A stretch of DNA of 64,000 bases, taken from Acetobacterium malicum subsp. dehalogenans DSM 11527 (GTDB lineage: Bacteria; Bacillota; Clostridia; Eubacteriales; Eubacteriaceae). Position numbers and translations under genes: made by a program. Positions within the stretch are counted from its first letter, which is position 1. Each line of letters opens with the position of its first letter. Shown in pieces: positions 19,201-27,633 of the stretch. The notes beneath the pieces are model-generated. The model had not been told where the DNA came from. It did not search any database and saw only the letters and a program-made list of their open reading frames with translations. The stretch covers positions 62,001 to 126,000 of the forward strand of contig NZ_AXAC01000008.1 in assembly GCF_000472665.1 (NCBI RefSeq). The letters are read 5' to 3'.

Positions 19201-19438
19201 ACAGGTCGCCCACGTTGTTCAGCAGAACTCTGCCACCGCTGAAGAAAGTGCCGCTGCCAGCGAAGAACTTTCGGGACAAGCTGAGCTCCTTAAACAACTG
19301 GTTGACACCTTTAAACTCCGAAGCAAAAGCAAATCAACCATCGCTTCAGCTACCCCTTTAAAAAATACGGAAGCTACTCACAGACCAGCACCTGAACCAA
19401 GTATCGACCTGGGTGATATGGACATGGATAAATACTAA
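16253..19438 (+). CDS. Methyl-accepting chemotaxis protein 2 (dCache amino-acid-type sensor, Cys-PAS)
   Basis: 1061 aa from the ATG at 16253, preceded by AGGAGA; the ATGs at 16229 and 16232 lie upstream of that ribosome site. TM1 is ~9-36, double-Cache sensor ~40-290, TM2 ~295-319, HAMP, HAMP-like repeats, PAS with C506, C510, C518 and C523, then the signalling domain. The sensor shows the residue pattern described for amino-acid-binding dCache domains: Y139, R144, W146, Y147, Y162 and D193 (YDINARPWY...EPY...VDVSI). I therefore infer an amino-acid chemoreceptor. The C-terminal tail GDMDMDKY follows a flexible linker. The gene is monocistronic, ending at a strong hairpin. Confidence 0.93.
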   Translation: MNKKKGLLVKMLLSIGLPVAIIFAVVAGISLYVVNQAITRITIDELSARSQAVSNEIDSYFSKYLEVANQLSANPEIQSLFNQVAPGTGITTTANFPEIKQTLDNVVATDPENIRVAWIADVDSSQFTQSDGSSSDGTYDINARPWYQELVAKKEVFISEPYLDVVTNQIIVSVVAPVFKPGTKDLIGATCVDVSIDRIKEIIAENKIGETGFFVVSTNSGVVFDHPNPDFNNGPLSDTDLSENIIAALTDKTAGPISYSSGAIESQGYVTEIGDTGWVLATGLPMAEFNQSFATIQTMMLVIFGLGLLVIVGLIVISTRSFIRPITRLAEAADHLALGAVDIDYTMANDAKADEIGELTKSFVNMAENIRDQAEAAQNIAQGDLSIDIQPRSEDDVLGNSMVSIKNAIGSLVADTIMLSDSAIRGDFTKRAEVSKHAGEYAKVISGVNQTLDTVVDNMFWYEAIIDGIPFPVHVTDMNMKWTFMNRSFEDLMIKNGVITDRVSACGMDCYNAGANICQTEGCGIRRLVDQGLADSYFEWVGRNNKQDTAYLKNKKGENIGFVEIVTDLTPIIRVSDYTHAEVSRLGDNLIRLAEGNLDFDMNISEADEYTSEISVQFNEISHSLTAVKTSIGDMIEGASMISNAVIDGNLQTRADASKFKGAWHELVGGMNAILDEINKPLGEVLVVMDAISNGNLHERITGNYSGDVDALKQTVNTTASRLEAVVSEITEKIEQLSKGNLNIENAREFRGDWITISNAINVIIQSLNDVMGDINVAAEQVASGSGQVSAGSQSLAQGSTEQASSVQELTASIAEIADQTKNNAVDANKARELADTVKDHAAKGNAQMSQMQNSMVAINQSSEDISKIIKVIDDIAFQTNILALNAAVEAARAGQHGKGFAVVAEEVRSLAARSADAAKETTTLIEGSIDKVQEGTKIADDTAVALDDIVAGIEKVTTLIGNIAVASNEQASGIAQIDTGVEQVAHVVQQNSATAEESAAASEELSGQAELLKQLVDTFKLRSKSKSTIASATPLKNTEATHRPAPEPSIDLGDMDMDKY

Positions 19439-19460
19439 TTCTCCTGTCCGCACTTTTAAC

Positions 19461-19488
19461 AAACAGGCGCCGAAAAAGGCGCCTGTTT
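19461..19488 (+). terminator. Rho-independent terminator after chemoreceptor 2
   Basis: AAACAGGCGCC / GGCGCCTGTTT perfect 11-bp stem with loop GAAAAA, then TTTTC. Confidence 0.9.
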
Positions 19489-19571
19489 TCATAAAATCTC
19501 CAATCCTATTTAACCGCAAAAAAGATCAACATACCTTATCTATGACTACTGAAATAATTAAACGATCTTGC

Positions 19572-19598
19572 TAAACCTATATGCATATATGTCGATAT
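19572..19598 (+). promoter_or_regulatory. Sigma-D (flagellar) promoter for chemoreceptor 3
   Basis: TAAA at 19572-19575, exactly 15 bp, then GTCGATAT at 19591-19598. This differs by one base from the Firmicute sigma-D consensus TAAA-N15-GCCGATAT. It lies 130 bp before the start codon and ties the receptor to the flagellar regulon. Confidence 0.72.
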
Positions 19599-19727
19599 AT
19601 AAATATGATAGCAATCGATTACTGCAGAACTATCAGATCTAAGTTTGTATTAAATTTGTTAATACAAAAGATCTGGCTGTTCTATCGAATTTTCTATTTA
19701 ATGTAACATTTAGAAAGGAGCATCATC

Positions 19728-22700
19728 ATGAACGATACCCCATTAAAAAAACACGATCAGGCCTCGGTAAAAACCCGCTTATCCACCAAATTAATGGCTT
19801 TTACCACTCTAATTCTGGCCGCTGCGGTACTCACCCTCGGGCTGATTGCCATCAATTTAGGAGCAGCTGCTCTGACCAATGAATCTGCTACCCAGGAAGA
19901 GGCCTTTGCCACTGAAGGTGCCGGTCATATCGGTGCCGTCATTTCTGGTAATCTCGGAAAGCTTGATGAAATTGCCCTTAGAGCCCGAACTGCCACCATG
20001 GACTGGAATACCCAGGTCACCTCCATTTCCGGAGATGTTGAACGTTTAGGCTATCAGGATATCGCCGTCATGGATCTAAACGGTAACGCCAGATATATTA
20101 TCGGTGGTCAGGAATTTAAGTCTGAAGGTCAATTTTGGTACGAAGATGGTTTTGCCGGAAAAACATCAATTTCTGACGTAGCTATCAGCAAGGTAACCAA
20201 TGAGCCGGTTGTCTTTGAAGTATCTCCGATTAAAAACAATGGTCAGGTCGTTGGCCTTCTGGTTGGACGAAGAGATCCTACTTTTATGCTGGACATCACC
20301 AATGCCATGGGCGATGGTGAGCGCAAGTACGGTATGGTCATTAACGCAAACGGTGCTGTCATGGCCCATCCCAATGAACAACTGATCCTGGATCAGACCA
20401 ACGTCTTTGATGAGATTGAAGCCAATGGACCATTAAAAGAGTTTGGTATGGCGATCCAGGAATTGGGAGTAGGTGAAACAGGCAGTATTTCCTATAATTA
20501 CAAAGGTGATGCCAAACTTGCCTACAATGCGCCGATCCCCAGCACCGACTGGACACTTATCATTACTAAATTCGAAGCTGATGTGCTGGCCCCGATTAAT
20601 AATCTGCGAAACGTTATTCTGATTGCCTCCTTCCTGATTTTGTTAGTCGGCGGTCTGGCCACCTATGTCCTGGCCCGCAAAATTTCAAAACCAATTATTG
20701 CTTTAAATCAGATGATCAAGGAAATGACCCAGGGACATCTGAGTGTTCGACTGGAGGTGGAATCCAAGGACGAGGTCGGCGAAATGACTGCTTCCATGAA
20801 TCAGCTGGCCGATGATCTCCAGAATGTCGTTATCGGCACGATGAACCAGATTTCCAACGGCGATGTCTCCGCAAACATTGAATTAAGGGATCCTGAGGAT
20901 GAAATTGCGCCGGCACTAAAACGCACCATTGAAACCATCCGCGGTCTGATTAATGAAGCAACGATGCTGGCTTTGGCCGCCGTCCAGGGCCAATGGCAAA
21001 CGCGGGGCGACGCCGAAGCTTTTGACGGTGGTTTTAAAGAAATCGTCGAAGGTGTCAACGCTACCCTGGATACCATAGTAGATAAGATGGTCTGGTACGA
21101 AGCCATCATCGATGCCGTACCTTTCCCCATTCATGTTACTGACAACGACATGAAATGGACCTTTATGAACAAGCCCTTTGAAAACATGATGGTTAACAAT
21201 AATGTCATCACTGACCGTGAATGCGGTTATGGCATGGATTGTTATAATGCTGGTGCCAATATCTGCCAGACTGAAGGATGCGGAATCCGCCGACTAGTAG
21301 ATAAAGGCTTGGGTGACAGCTACTTTGAATGGTACGGGCGAAACTACAAACAAGATACCGCCTATCTCAAAGATTCTAAAGGTGATAATGTCGGCTTTGT
21401 GGAAGTCGTCACTGATTTAACCCCGATGATCCGAGTCAGTGACTATACCAAAAATGAGGTCACCCGACTGGGTGCGAATCTGACTCGCTTATCCCAGGGT
21501 GATCTGGCTTTTGATATGGACATCAGCCAGGCCGATGAATATACAACCGAAGTCAGTGCTCAATTCAATCAAATTCGAAACAGTCTGGAAATGGTTCAAA
21601 CATCCATCGACAACCTGATCAGCGACGCCGATATGCTGGCCCAGGCCGGTATTGATGGAAAATTGAATACCCGGGCCGATACCAGCAAGCACCAGGGCGA
21701 CTTTGCCAAAATTGTCAATGGCGTCAATGCTACCCTGGATGCCGTGGTCAAACCGTTTCAGGAAGCCTCTGCTACCCTTAATGAGCTGGCTAATGGCAAT
21801 TTAAATACTGGCATGATCGGTAACTACAATGGTGATTATACCCTGATTAAAGATTCCATGAATCAAACCGTCGCCTTCCTGAAACGCTATGTTGACGAGA
21901 TTACCCACACCCTGGAAGAAATGGGTAGTGGTAACCTTGATCTGGAAATCACTGCCGACTATCTGGGCGATTTCCAGGCGATAAAAGCCGCCCTTAATGG
22001 GATTACGGCGACCCTCAGCGAAACCATGGCCGAAATCAATGAAGCGGCCGGTCAGGTTGAAGCCGGTGCCCGCCAGATTTCTGATGGCGGACAGGCCCTG
22101 TCTCAGGGCACCACCGAACAGGCCAGTGCGATCCAGCAACTTAACGCATCCATTGAAGAAGTGGCCGGAGAAACCAAAAAGAACGCCACCAACGCCAATG
22201 AAGCCAATCAGCGGGCCCTGGAGGTTCGTAACAATGCTGAGGTCGGTAACAAACAGATGAACAAGATGGTTTCAGCCATGGGTGAAATCAATGAGTCCTC
22301 CCATAATATTTCAAAAATTATCAAAGTCATCGATGACATTGCCTTCCAGACCAATATCCTGGCCCTTAACGCCGCAGTCGAAGCGGCCCGAGCCGGCCAG
22401 CACGGCAAAGGCTTTGCCGTTGTTGCCGAAGAAGTCCGCTCACTGGCGGCCCGCAGTGCCGAAGCCGCCAAAGAAACCACTGGTTTAATTGAAGGCTCGA
22501 TTGAGAGCGTCGATGTCGGCACCAGAATTGCCGACGAAACCTCTGAAAGCTTAAAAGAGATCTTAAGTGAAATCGAAAAGGTTACCGATCTGGTTGGCAA
22601 CATTGCCCGGGCTTCCAATGATCAGGCCACCGAAATCGCCCAGATCACCCAGGGCATTGAACAGGTTTCCACCGTCGTTCAGACCAACTCGGCCACCGCC

Positions 22701-22904
22701 GAAGAAAGTGCTGCTGCCAGTGAAGAGCTGTCCGGACAGGCCGAAATGCTCAAACAGATGGTCGGTGCTTTCAAAATCAAGAAAAAAGGTTCTGCCCGTC
22801 ATATCGCTCCTCCCCCCCCGGTTGAAAAACCAGTAAAACCGGTACAAGCTGCACCAGCTGCACCCCGGATTGTCCTTGATGATCTGGAGATGGATAAGTA
22901 TTAG
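19728..22904 (+). CDS. Methyl-accepting chemotaxis protein 3 (dCache sensor, Cys-PAS)
   Basis: 1058 aa; ATG preceded by AAAGGAG. TM1 is ~22-47, Cache sensor ~50-290, TM2 ~294-316, then HAMP and HAMP-like repeats on both sides of a PAS domain. The PAS Cys pattern is altered: the first Cys is displaced to C499 (Tyr sits at its usual place), while C505, C513 and C518 are kept. The sensor has FWYEDG but no RxWY arginine, so the amino-acid signature of receptor 2 is absent and the ligand is unknown. Signalling hairpin and tail (DDLEMDKY after a Pro/Ala-rich linker) match receptors 1 and 2. It carries the best sigma-D promoter in the window. Confidence 0.93.
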   Translation: MNDTPLKKHDQASVKTRLSTKLMAFTTLILAAAVLTLGLIAINLGAAALTNESATQEEAFATEGAGHIGAVISGNLGKLDEIALRARTATMDWNTQVTSISGDVERLGYQDIAVMDLNGNARYIIGGQEFKSEGQFWYEDGFAGKTSISDVAISKVTNEPVVFEVSPIKNNGQVVGLLVGRRDPTFMLDITNAMGDGERKYGMVINANGAVMAHPNEQLILDQTNVFDEIEANGPLKEFGMAIQELGVGETGSISYNYKGDAKLAYNAPIPSTDWTLIITKFEADVLAPINNLRNVILIASFLILLVGGLATYVLARKISKPIIALNQMIKEMTQGHLSVRLEVESKDEVGEMTASMNQLADDLQNVVIGTMNQISNGDVSANIELRDPEDEIAPALKRTIETIRGLINEATMLALAAVQGQWQTRGDAEAFDGGFKEIVEGVNATLDTIVDKMVWYEAIIDAVPFPIHVTDNDMKWTFMNKPFENMMVNNNVITDRECGYGMDCYNAGANICQTEGCGIRRLVDKGLGDSYFEWYGRNYKQDTAYLKDSKGDNVGFVEVVTDLTPMIRVSDYTKNEVTRLGANLTRLSQGDLAFDMDISQADEYTTEVSAQFNQIRNSLEMVQTSIDNLISDADMLAQAGIDGKLNTRADTSKHQGDFAKIVNGVNATLDAVVKPFQEASATLNELANGNLNTGMIGNYNGDYTLIKDSMNQTVAFLKRYVDEITHTLEEMGSGNLDLEITADYLGDFQAIKAALNGITATLSETMAEINEAAGQVEAGARQISDGGQALSQGTTEQASAIQQLNASIEEVAGETKKNATNANEANQRALEVRNNAEVGNKQMNKMVSAMGEINESSHNISKIIKVIDDIAFQTNILALNAAVEAARAGQHGKGFAVVAEEVRSLAARSAEAAKETTGLIEGSIESVDVGTRIADETSESLKEILSEIEKVTDLVGNIARASNDQATEIAQITQGIEQVSTVVQTNSATAEESAAASEELSGQAEMLKQMVGAFKIKKKGSARHIAPPPPVEKPVKPVQAAPAAPRIVLDDLEMDKY

Positions 22905-22930
22905 CCCAAGTATTTGAATCAATTAAAGCA

Positions 22931-22963
22931 AAAAAACAGGCCTCCCCGCGGAGCCTGTTTTTT
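22931..22963. terminator. Bidirectional terminator between chemoreceptor 3 and the bactofilin-like gene
   Basis: AAAAAACAGGC (one bulged C) TCC / GGA GCCTGTTTTTT with a CCGC loop between convergent gene ends at 22904 and 22977. Confidence 0.88.
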
Positions 22964-22976
22964 TGTTACAAACTAA

Positions 22977-24269
22977 TTATTTTATAGTATCTTCGTCATC
23001 AAGTTTGATCGTTTCGGTTGTCCTCTCGATGGCTACCGTGCCTTCTTCCATGTCAATAATTTCATCAATCATTAATAGTTCGTCATCGCCGGCGTTTCGC
23101 TCTTCTTTGAGTTTTCCATTCGTAAACAGCACATTGTAACAAATGAAACCTACACCAACAACATCCAGGAACAGGAACACAACAAAGTTAACAAATGGGA
23201 TGTAACCCAAGATGATCGCCGCCGCTGCGACGATTAAGATCGAAACAAACGAGCTGAGCAGCGGTTTCATTTTGTCTTCAAAGAAGCGGATCAGCAGTTT
23301 GGATAAGACCACTGCCGCCACCGGCATTCCCAAGATGGCCAGGGCGATGATTCCGCAGGTCATGGCAACTCCAAATGGTGCATAAATAATAAAGGATACA
23401 ATCACCAACAGTGGTGAGATGAAGAAAAATCCAGCCCCTATCCCTAGTGAAGCCAATATGTGTTTTTTTGCCATCACCGTGGTATTGGCATTAAATTCTT
23501 TGGTCATAAAGGTAATCAGTACCCAGATTACCAGGATAAACGCTAGTTTGGTGATAATCGATAACAGAATAGAGCCAACTGTTGGTCCCTGAGCTTCTTC
23601 AACGGTTTGTTCTTTTGACACCTTTTCCCAGCTAACTTCTGGTGCAGTGGCCCCAGGGGCTACGACCGCCTGATTGGCACTACGGTTATTGATTGGTCCT
23701 GTGATGCTTGCCCCATCATTAATGGTCAACTGATCCACATCGGTTTCCACAAAACCGTTGATGGTGCCATTAATTGAGACATTGCCAGCACCGGCCCGGA
23801 GATTTCGACCCACTATGCCATCAATATTCACATTGGCGGCAGCAAGATAAACATCCCGGTTAATGTTGGCTGATTTGCTGATGGTTAGATCGGAACAACC
23901 AGCAAAGACATCCCGGGTTACCTCACCATTGATGATGACCTGATTGGCCGCGGTATAGAGATTTCCATTAATTTTACCGTTAACCGTTACCGTATTTGCA
24001 GCGGCAAAAACGTCGCCGTTATATTCCCCGTCCAGGGTGATCGCATTGCCAGCAAAAAAGGTGGTGGTATCAAACACCGAATTAGCAGTGATATTAGAAC
24101 CGGCAAAGGCAAATTCCGCATTGGGAACCGATGCACCCTCAATATTTACATTTCCCGATGAATCTTCGTAAGGGCTGATATCGTTGTTGGTAGCCCCGAA
24201 AGCGGTGGTAACAGTGATAAGCAATACCATCACCATCATTAAAACTGAGATACTAAATTTTTTAAACAT
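22977..24269 (-). CDS. Polymer-forming (bactofilin-like) membrane protein
   Basis: 430 aa, ATG preceded by AAGGAG. A signal peptide covers ~1-25 (ending TTAFGA). Residues ~40-200 are short beta repeats with a rhythm such as 'GxIxGNLYTAANQVIINGEV', typical of bactofilin-type right-handed beta-helices. A linker follows, then about five membrane helices (~225-395) and an acidic C-terminal tail. The predicted topology places the beta-helix outside the membrane, unlike classical cytoplasmic bactofilins. It is the last gene of a three-gene set with an ECF sigma factor and a small membrane protein, so it may be the structural effector or output of that envelope-responsive unit. Function is inferred only from fold and context. 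Confidence 0.75.
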   Translation of the reverse strand: MFKKFSISVLMMVMVLLITVTTAFGATNNDISPYEDSSGNVNIEGASVPNAEFAFAGSNITANSVFDTTTFFAGNAITLDGEYNGDVFAAANTVTVNGKINGNLYTAANQVIINGEVTRDVFAGCSDLTISKSANINRDVYLAAANVNIDGIVGRNLRAGAGNVSINGTINGFVETDVDQLTINDGASITGPINNRSANQAVVAPGATAPEVSWEKVSKEQTVEEAQGPTVGSILLSIITKLAFILVIWVLITFMTKEFNANTTVMAKKHILASLGIGAGFFFISPLLVIVSFIIYAPFGVAMTCGIIALAILGMPVAAVVLSKLLIRFFEDKMKPLLSSFVSILIVAAAAIILGYIPFVNFVVFLFLDVVGVGFICYNVLFTNGKLKEERNAGDDELLMIDEIIDMEEGTVAIERTTETIKLDDEDTIK

Positions 24270-24305
24270 TTTTTATTCTCCTTCAAATTTTTTTTATTTA
24301 TCAGG

Positions 24306-24692
24306 TCAACAGAAATGCTGTTCATTTTTTAAGTGATTAATCAGCACTCCTGTTCCGACACAAATAACGACTGAAATTAAAAACGACATCGCATTGAAAC
24401 TGTTTTGGAGCTGTTGAGAATAGTGGATGACAATACTGGTAAAAACTGTAATGATGGTTGAATCTCCTGTTTGCGCAAATACGATAAAGCGCATCACCAT
24501 GACAGTAAAGGCAATGGATAAAATATAAAACAAGGCAAATAAATCTGAATTTCTGGTTTTCTCCAGACTCGCCTGATTGATTCGACTGATAATATCAAAT
24601 TTTCGGCTGGTAAAAGGAATGGCATTGCCATAGTTTTTTACCGTGGTTTCGTTAAAGCCCAGACAGGCCATCATTTTATCTAGTTCATTCAT
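24306..24692 (-). CDS. Small membrane protein, putative anti-sigma partner of the ECF factor
   Basis: 128 aa from ATG at 24692; AAGGAGG lies 9 bp upstream. A GTG two codons earlier is too close to it. Residues 1-50 are soluble, followed by two hydrophobic segments (~52-72 and ~100-118) and a short tail. The sequence belongs to no family I recognise. It begins immediately at the 3' end of the ECF sigma gene (overlap of start and stop region), the position normally taken by a membrane anti-sigma factor. Topology and location are all that support that role; there is no ZAS zinc motif. Confidence 0.55.
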   Translation of the reverse strand: MNELDKMMACLGFNETTVKNYGNAIPFTSRKFDIISRINQASLEKTRNSDLFALFYILSIAFTVMVMRFIVFAQTGDSTIITVFTSIVIHYSQQLQNSFNAMSFLISVVICVGTGVLINHLKNEQHFC

Positions 24693-24694
24693 TA

Positions 24695-25258
24695 TCACAT
24701 TCCTCCTTCATATAGGTTTTTAAGTTTTTTACAGGCTCGGTTCAACCGGGAAGACAGGGTTCCCATAGGGATATTTAAAAACTCACAGATTTTCTTGTAA
24801 TCCCAGTCATAATAATACCGGAGGATCACCGCCCCTTTCAGTTCATGTGGCAACTGATCCAGGGATTTTTGAAGCTCGCCAAAATCCAGGGATTCGATGT
24901 TGTCATAGCTCAAAGCCTCATCAGTAAAAAATCTTTCGCCATTTTCCTGATCGTCCAGATAAACCATGGTTTTATTTTTTCGCAATAGATCCAGGCTGTT
25001 ATTATGGACAATTTTCAGAAACCAGTTTTTAAAACTGCTGTCTAGCCGGTACTGTCTGATTTTGGCGAATGCCTTTAAAAAACTTTCCGCCACCACATCC
25101 TGTGCATCAAATTCGTTTTTAAGAAGAGAATAAGCATAGATATAGGCATATCGTTCGTACCGTTCAACGATGGGTTCAAAATACCCGGAATTCCCGGTTG
25201 TGATATACTTTTTAATCAAGGCGTCATCAGCGTCCTCTTCTTTATGTTCTTTCAACAA
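24695..25258 (-). CDS. ECF-family RNA polymerase sigma factor
   Basis: 187 aa, reading from TTG at 25258, 6 bp after GGAGG; no ATG is available. Region 2 (~25-95) includes the AQDVVAESFLKAF helix, and region 4 (~128-185) ends in a helix-turn-helix with IPMGTLSSRLNRACKKLK. Such factors direct polymerase to a small envelope- or stress-related regulon and usually activate their own operon. A CGTTATATA stretch ~20 bp before the ribosome site resembles an ECF -10, but no properly spaced -35 could be identified. The downstream genes encode a small membrane protein and a bactofilin-like protein, so cell-surface homeostasis is the likely theme. Confidence 0.9.
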   Translation of the reverse strand: MLKEHKEEDADDALIKKYITTGNSGYFEPIVERYERYAYIYAYSLLKNEFDAQDVVAESFLKAFAKIRQYRLDSSFKNWFLKIVHNNSLDLLRKNKTMVYLDDQENGERFFTDEALSYDNIESLDFGELQKSLDQLPHELKGAVILRYYYDWDYKKICEFLNIPMGTLSSRLNRACKKLKNLYEGGM

Positions 25259-25365
25259 ATTTCACCTCCGTTTTTTCTGCACATCTATATAACGGATGAG
25301 CCCCAGGTTTTCTTCCCAAAAAAATAAAATAATTTAAGAAATTTAAAAATCTTTTCCAGACTCGC

Positions 25366-25395
25366 AAAAAGCACTGATTCACACCAGTGCTTTTT
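25366..25395. terminator. Terminator between lipoprotein 1 and the ECF operon
   Basis: AAAAAGCACTG / CAGTGCTTTTT stem with an 8-nt loop, immediately after the leftward lipoprotein gene; T-rich on both strands. Confidence 0.88.
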
Positions 25396-25404
25396 GTGAT
25401 CTGA

Positions 25405-25959
25405 TTACTTCCAGAATTTAACACTCTTGACGGTTCCCTGATGGCCTAAAAAGGTCACATAAAATCCGGTTTGATCGTCATTAAACCAGATCATCATGAC
25501 GATTGGATTATTCGGATCAACGGGATTCGACATTTGAATCATTTCCGTTCCTTCTGATCCAAGGATCTGTTTAACCTCATCATAAGTCATCCCTTCAGTG
25601 ATGCTTGGCAGTTGATCTTCGGTAACGCTGGCGTCACTCAGGCCCATGACCTCACTGTCATTTTCATGATATAATATTTTTGAAATAACCAAATCGCTGG
25701 CGTCGTAACTAATCTGTACACCAAAACCGGTTTGCTCATCTGTGTAGACATAGGTGTCATCAATTTCTTCTGGTGTTACGCCTAATGTCGTCTCAACTTG
25801 ATCTTTTGCCATCCCTAACTCGATTTGACTATAAAAATAGTCCGGCTTGTTAACCGCTTCATTTTTTGTTCCGCTACCATTGCACCCGGAAAGCATCACT
25901 GCCAGTCCCAGGATCAAAATCATGGAAAACAAAAATAGGATTTTTCTATTTTTTAACAT
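25405..25959 (-). CDS. Lipoprotein with two BamE/SmpA-like repeats, paralogue 1
   Basis: About 184 aa from the ATG at 25959; an ATG three codons upstream abuts the GGGAG ribosome site too closely. Signal peptide ends in the lipobox LSGC. Two similar halves follow: IELGMAKDQVETTLG...and ITEGMTYDEVKQILG..., each a helix followed by beta strands, the pattern of SmpA/OmlA/BamE or BLIP-like domains. It is one of three consecutive paralogues (26024, 26743), all anchored outside the membrane. Function is unknown; such small double-repeat lipoproteins often bind other envelope proteins or inhibit enzymes. Confidence 0.78.
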   Translation of the reverse strand: MLKNRKILFLFSMILILGLAVMLSGCNGSGTKNEAVNKPDYFYSQIELGMAKDQVETTLGVTPEEIDDTYVYTDEQTGFGVQISYDASDLVISKILYHENDSEVMGLSDASVTEDQLPSITEGMTYDEVKQILGSEGTEMIQMSNPVDPNNPIVMMIWFNDDQTGFYVTFLGHQGTVKSVKFWK

Positions 25960-26023
25960 CTTCTTCATCTCCCTTACTGATTTTTGCTACAAAATGATCA
26001 TCATTTGATTGTATCATCCATTA

Positions 26024-26653
26024 TTAAACCGGCGCATTTCGGTATTCCGAAAATAGCACCTTTCCGGTCTCCCCATCAAAGGTCACACTCAATGATGAAA
26101 AATCCGAATTGACCCAAACCAGTGTATAAACAATCTTGTCTTTTGTGCCCGGGTAAATCATGGCAGCCAACTCCAGACCTTCACCACCGAGAATATTTTT
26201 CACTTGATCATAATTCATGCCTTCAGTAATTTGGGGCACCTGACTTTCTGTTACCGTTGCCGTGCTGAGCTTAATCCATTCGCCGCCGCCGGCCACTACG
26301 ATCAGCACTTTAGTTGTAACCAAACCACTGGCACTGTAGAAAACATTAATAGAATAACCCGTTGATTCATCATAATATAGATACGAACCGTCCGTATCCA
26401 TAACTGGCTCAACCCCAAGAGCACTGTCAACCTCAGCTTTTGTCTGATTGATTGCCACCTTATTGTAAAAACTATAGAATGGTTGGTCTTGACCAATTTT
26501 GGGAATGGGACTCGCTTCACTCTCTGAGGTAGCCATGCTGTCATTATCCTTTGAGTTATCCGATCCGTTTGGAAAACACCCGGTAACCATTACCAATACA
26601 CCCAAAACTACGATCAGTACCATCATCAGTCTGGTAAACTTCTTATCTTTCAC
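26024..26653 (-). CDS. Lipoprotein with two BamE/SmpA-like repeats, paralogue 2
   Basis: 209 aa from a GTG start at 26653, 8 bp after AAAGGAGG. Signal peptide with lipobox VTGC, then a ~40-residue Ser/Asp/Glu-rich linker longer than in paralogue 1. Two repeats follow: VAINQTKAEVDSALG and ITEGMNYDQVKNILG, each with a YxYxxxTGYxxxVFY-type strand region. The C-terminal repeat is most conserved across the three copies. It sits 55 bp upstream of paralogue 1 on the same strand, so the three genes probably form one unit or arose by successive tandem duplication. Confidence 0.78.
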   Translation of the reverse strand: MKDKKFTRLMMVLIVVLGVLVMVTGCFPNGSDNSKDNDSMATSESEASPIPKIGQDQPFYSFYNKVAINQTKAEVDSALGVEPVMDTDGSYLYYDESTGYSINVFYSASGLVTTKVLIVVAGGGEWIKLSTATVTESQVPQITEGMNYDQVKNILGGEGLELAAMIYPGTKDKIVYTLVWVNSDFSSLSVTFDGETGKVLFSEYRNAPV

Positions 26654-26742
26654 TGACTATCCCTCCTTTTATTAATCTGTTGTCTCGATGGGATTCAATT
26701 ATTGTTCATCACCTTTGAACAAACCCGACCATATTGGCAATG

Positions 26743-27357
26743 CTACAACAAACTATCTCTGAATTCGGCTGCCAGGACCGTATCGGTATCGGCATCAAAG
26801 GTCACCACCAGAATCGAACCATCGGTATTGATCCAGGCCAAGGCATAGGCTTCTTTATTTGCACCACTGGGATTAACCATTCTCAGCATTTCCACGCCAA
26901 CCCCAGTCAACGCTTTTTTAACATTCGTGCGGGTCATTCCACTTGTAATTTTAGCACCCTGAGCTTTTGTGACGCTGGCATTACTCAGTTCAATCAACTC
27001 CCTGGCCCCCGAGGTGGGAACCAGTAACTTTAGCGTTACCTGATCTTTGGTATCGAAAAATACATTAACGGCATAGCCCGTGTCCGGATCTAAATAAACA
27101 TAGGAACCTTCTGCCGACGTATTCCCCGCAGCTCCCAGCGATTTTTCAATATCCGCTTTTTTGTCGTTAATTTCAATCTGATTGTAGAGATCAAAAATCG
27201 CATTGTCGGAGATATCGTCCTGTTGCGAGTCACTATCCGATGCATTTTTTGTACCCGTAGATTGGGCCCCGCCTGATGAGCAGCCAGACATCATTGCCGC
27301 TAGGCTAAAAACGAGTCCCAATATTAACAGAAAACATATCAAGTTCCTTCTTTTCAT
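26743..27357 (-). CDS. Lipoprotein with two BamE/SmpA-like repeats, paralogue 3
   Basis: 204 aa from the ATG at 27357; AAGGGAG lies about 10 bp upstream. A TTG further upstream would place the start before the ribosome site. Signal peptide with lipobox MSGC, a Ser/Gly/Asp-rich linker, then repeats beginning IEINDKKADIEKSLG and ITSGMTRTNVKKALT. It is first of the three tandem copies in transcription order. The linker length and charge differ between copies while the repeat core is kept, which suggests variation in reach from the membrane or in partner. Function is unknown. Confidence 0.78.
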   Translation of the reverse strand: MKRRNLICFLLILGLVFSLAAMMSGCSSGGAQSTGTKNASDSDSQQDDISDNAIFDLYNQIEINDKKADIEKSLGAAGNTSAEGSYVYLDPDTGYAVNVFFDTKDQVTLKLLVPTSGARELIELSNASVTKAQGAKITSGMTRTNVKKALTGVGVEMLRMVNPSGANKEAYALAWINTDGSILVVTFDADTDTVLAAEFRDSLL

Positions 27358-27576
27358 TTCAGTCTTTCTCCCTTGCAAAAATAGCTACATCATTAGTCAC
27401 ACTCAGTTTCTATAAATTTGGCGACAAATGAAGCAACACAGATGATAAACATCACTGATCTTCTCTTTATAAATAGTTTTACCCCGAAATCTCAGTTTAT
27501 AACGTAATCTATATTTCATAAAGCCACCATCTGTCTTTATATTACCGCTGCAATTTAACCTGGCCTCACGATAAAA

Positions 27577-27610
27577 TGGCCGGAGTAAAGGTGCCACTTT
27601 ACTCCGGCCA
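27577..27610 (-). terminator. Strong terminator after the 222-aa membrane protein gene
   Basis: Perfect 14-bp stem TGGCCGGAGTAAAG / CTTTACTCCGGCCA with loop GTGCCA; on the minus strand it is followed by TTTTAT. The ~200 bp between this hairpin and the lipoprotein genes hold no convincing gene. Confidence 0.92.
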
Positions 27611-27633
27611 GCTATAATAAAATTGCTTATCGC

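Noticed and set aside
8092-22904. Large dispersed DNA repeats as mobile elements
   Set aside because: The repeated DNA is explained by paralogous chemoreceptor domains in frame; no transposase or terminal repeats.
27403-27597. 64-aa minus-strand reading frame, with an internal ATG after GGTGG
   Set aside because: It runs through the strong 27577-27610 terminator, is rich in basic residues and shows no domain; probably chance.
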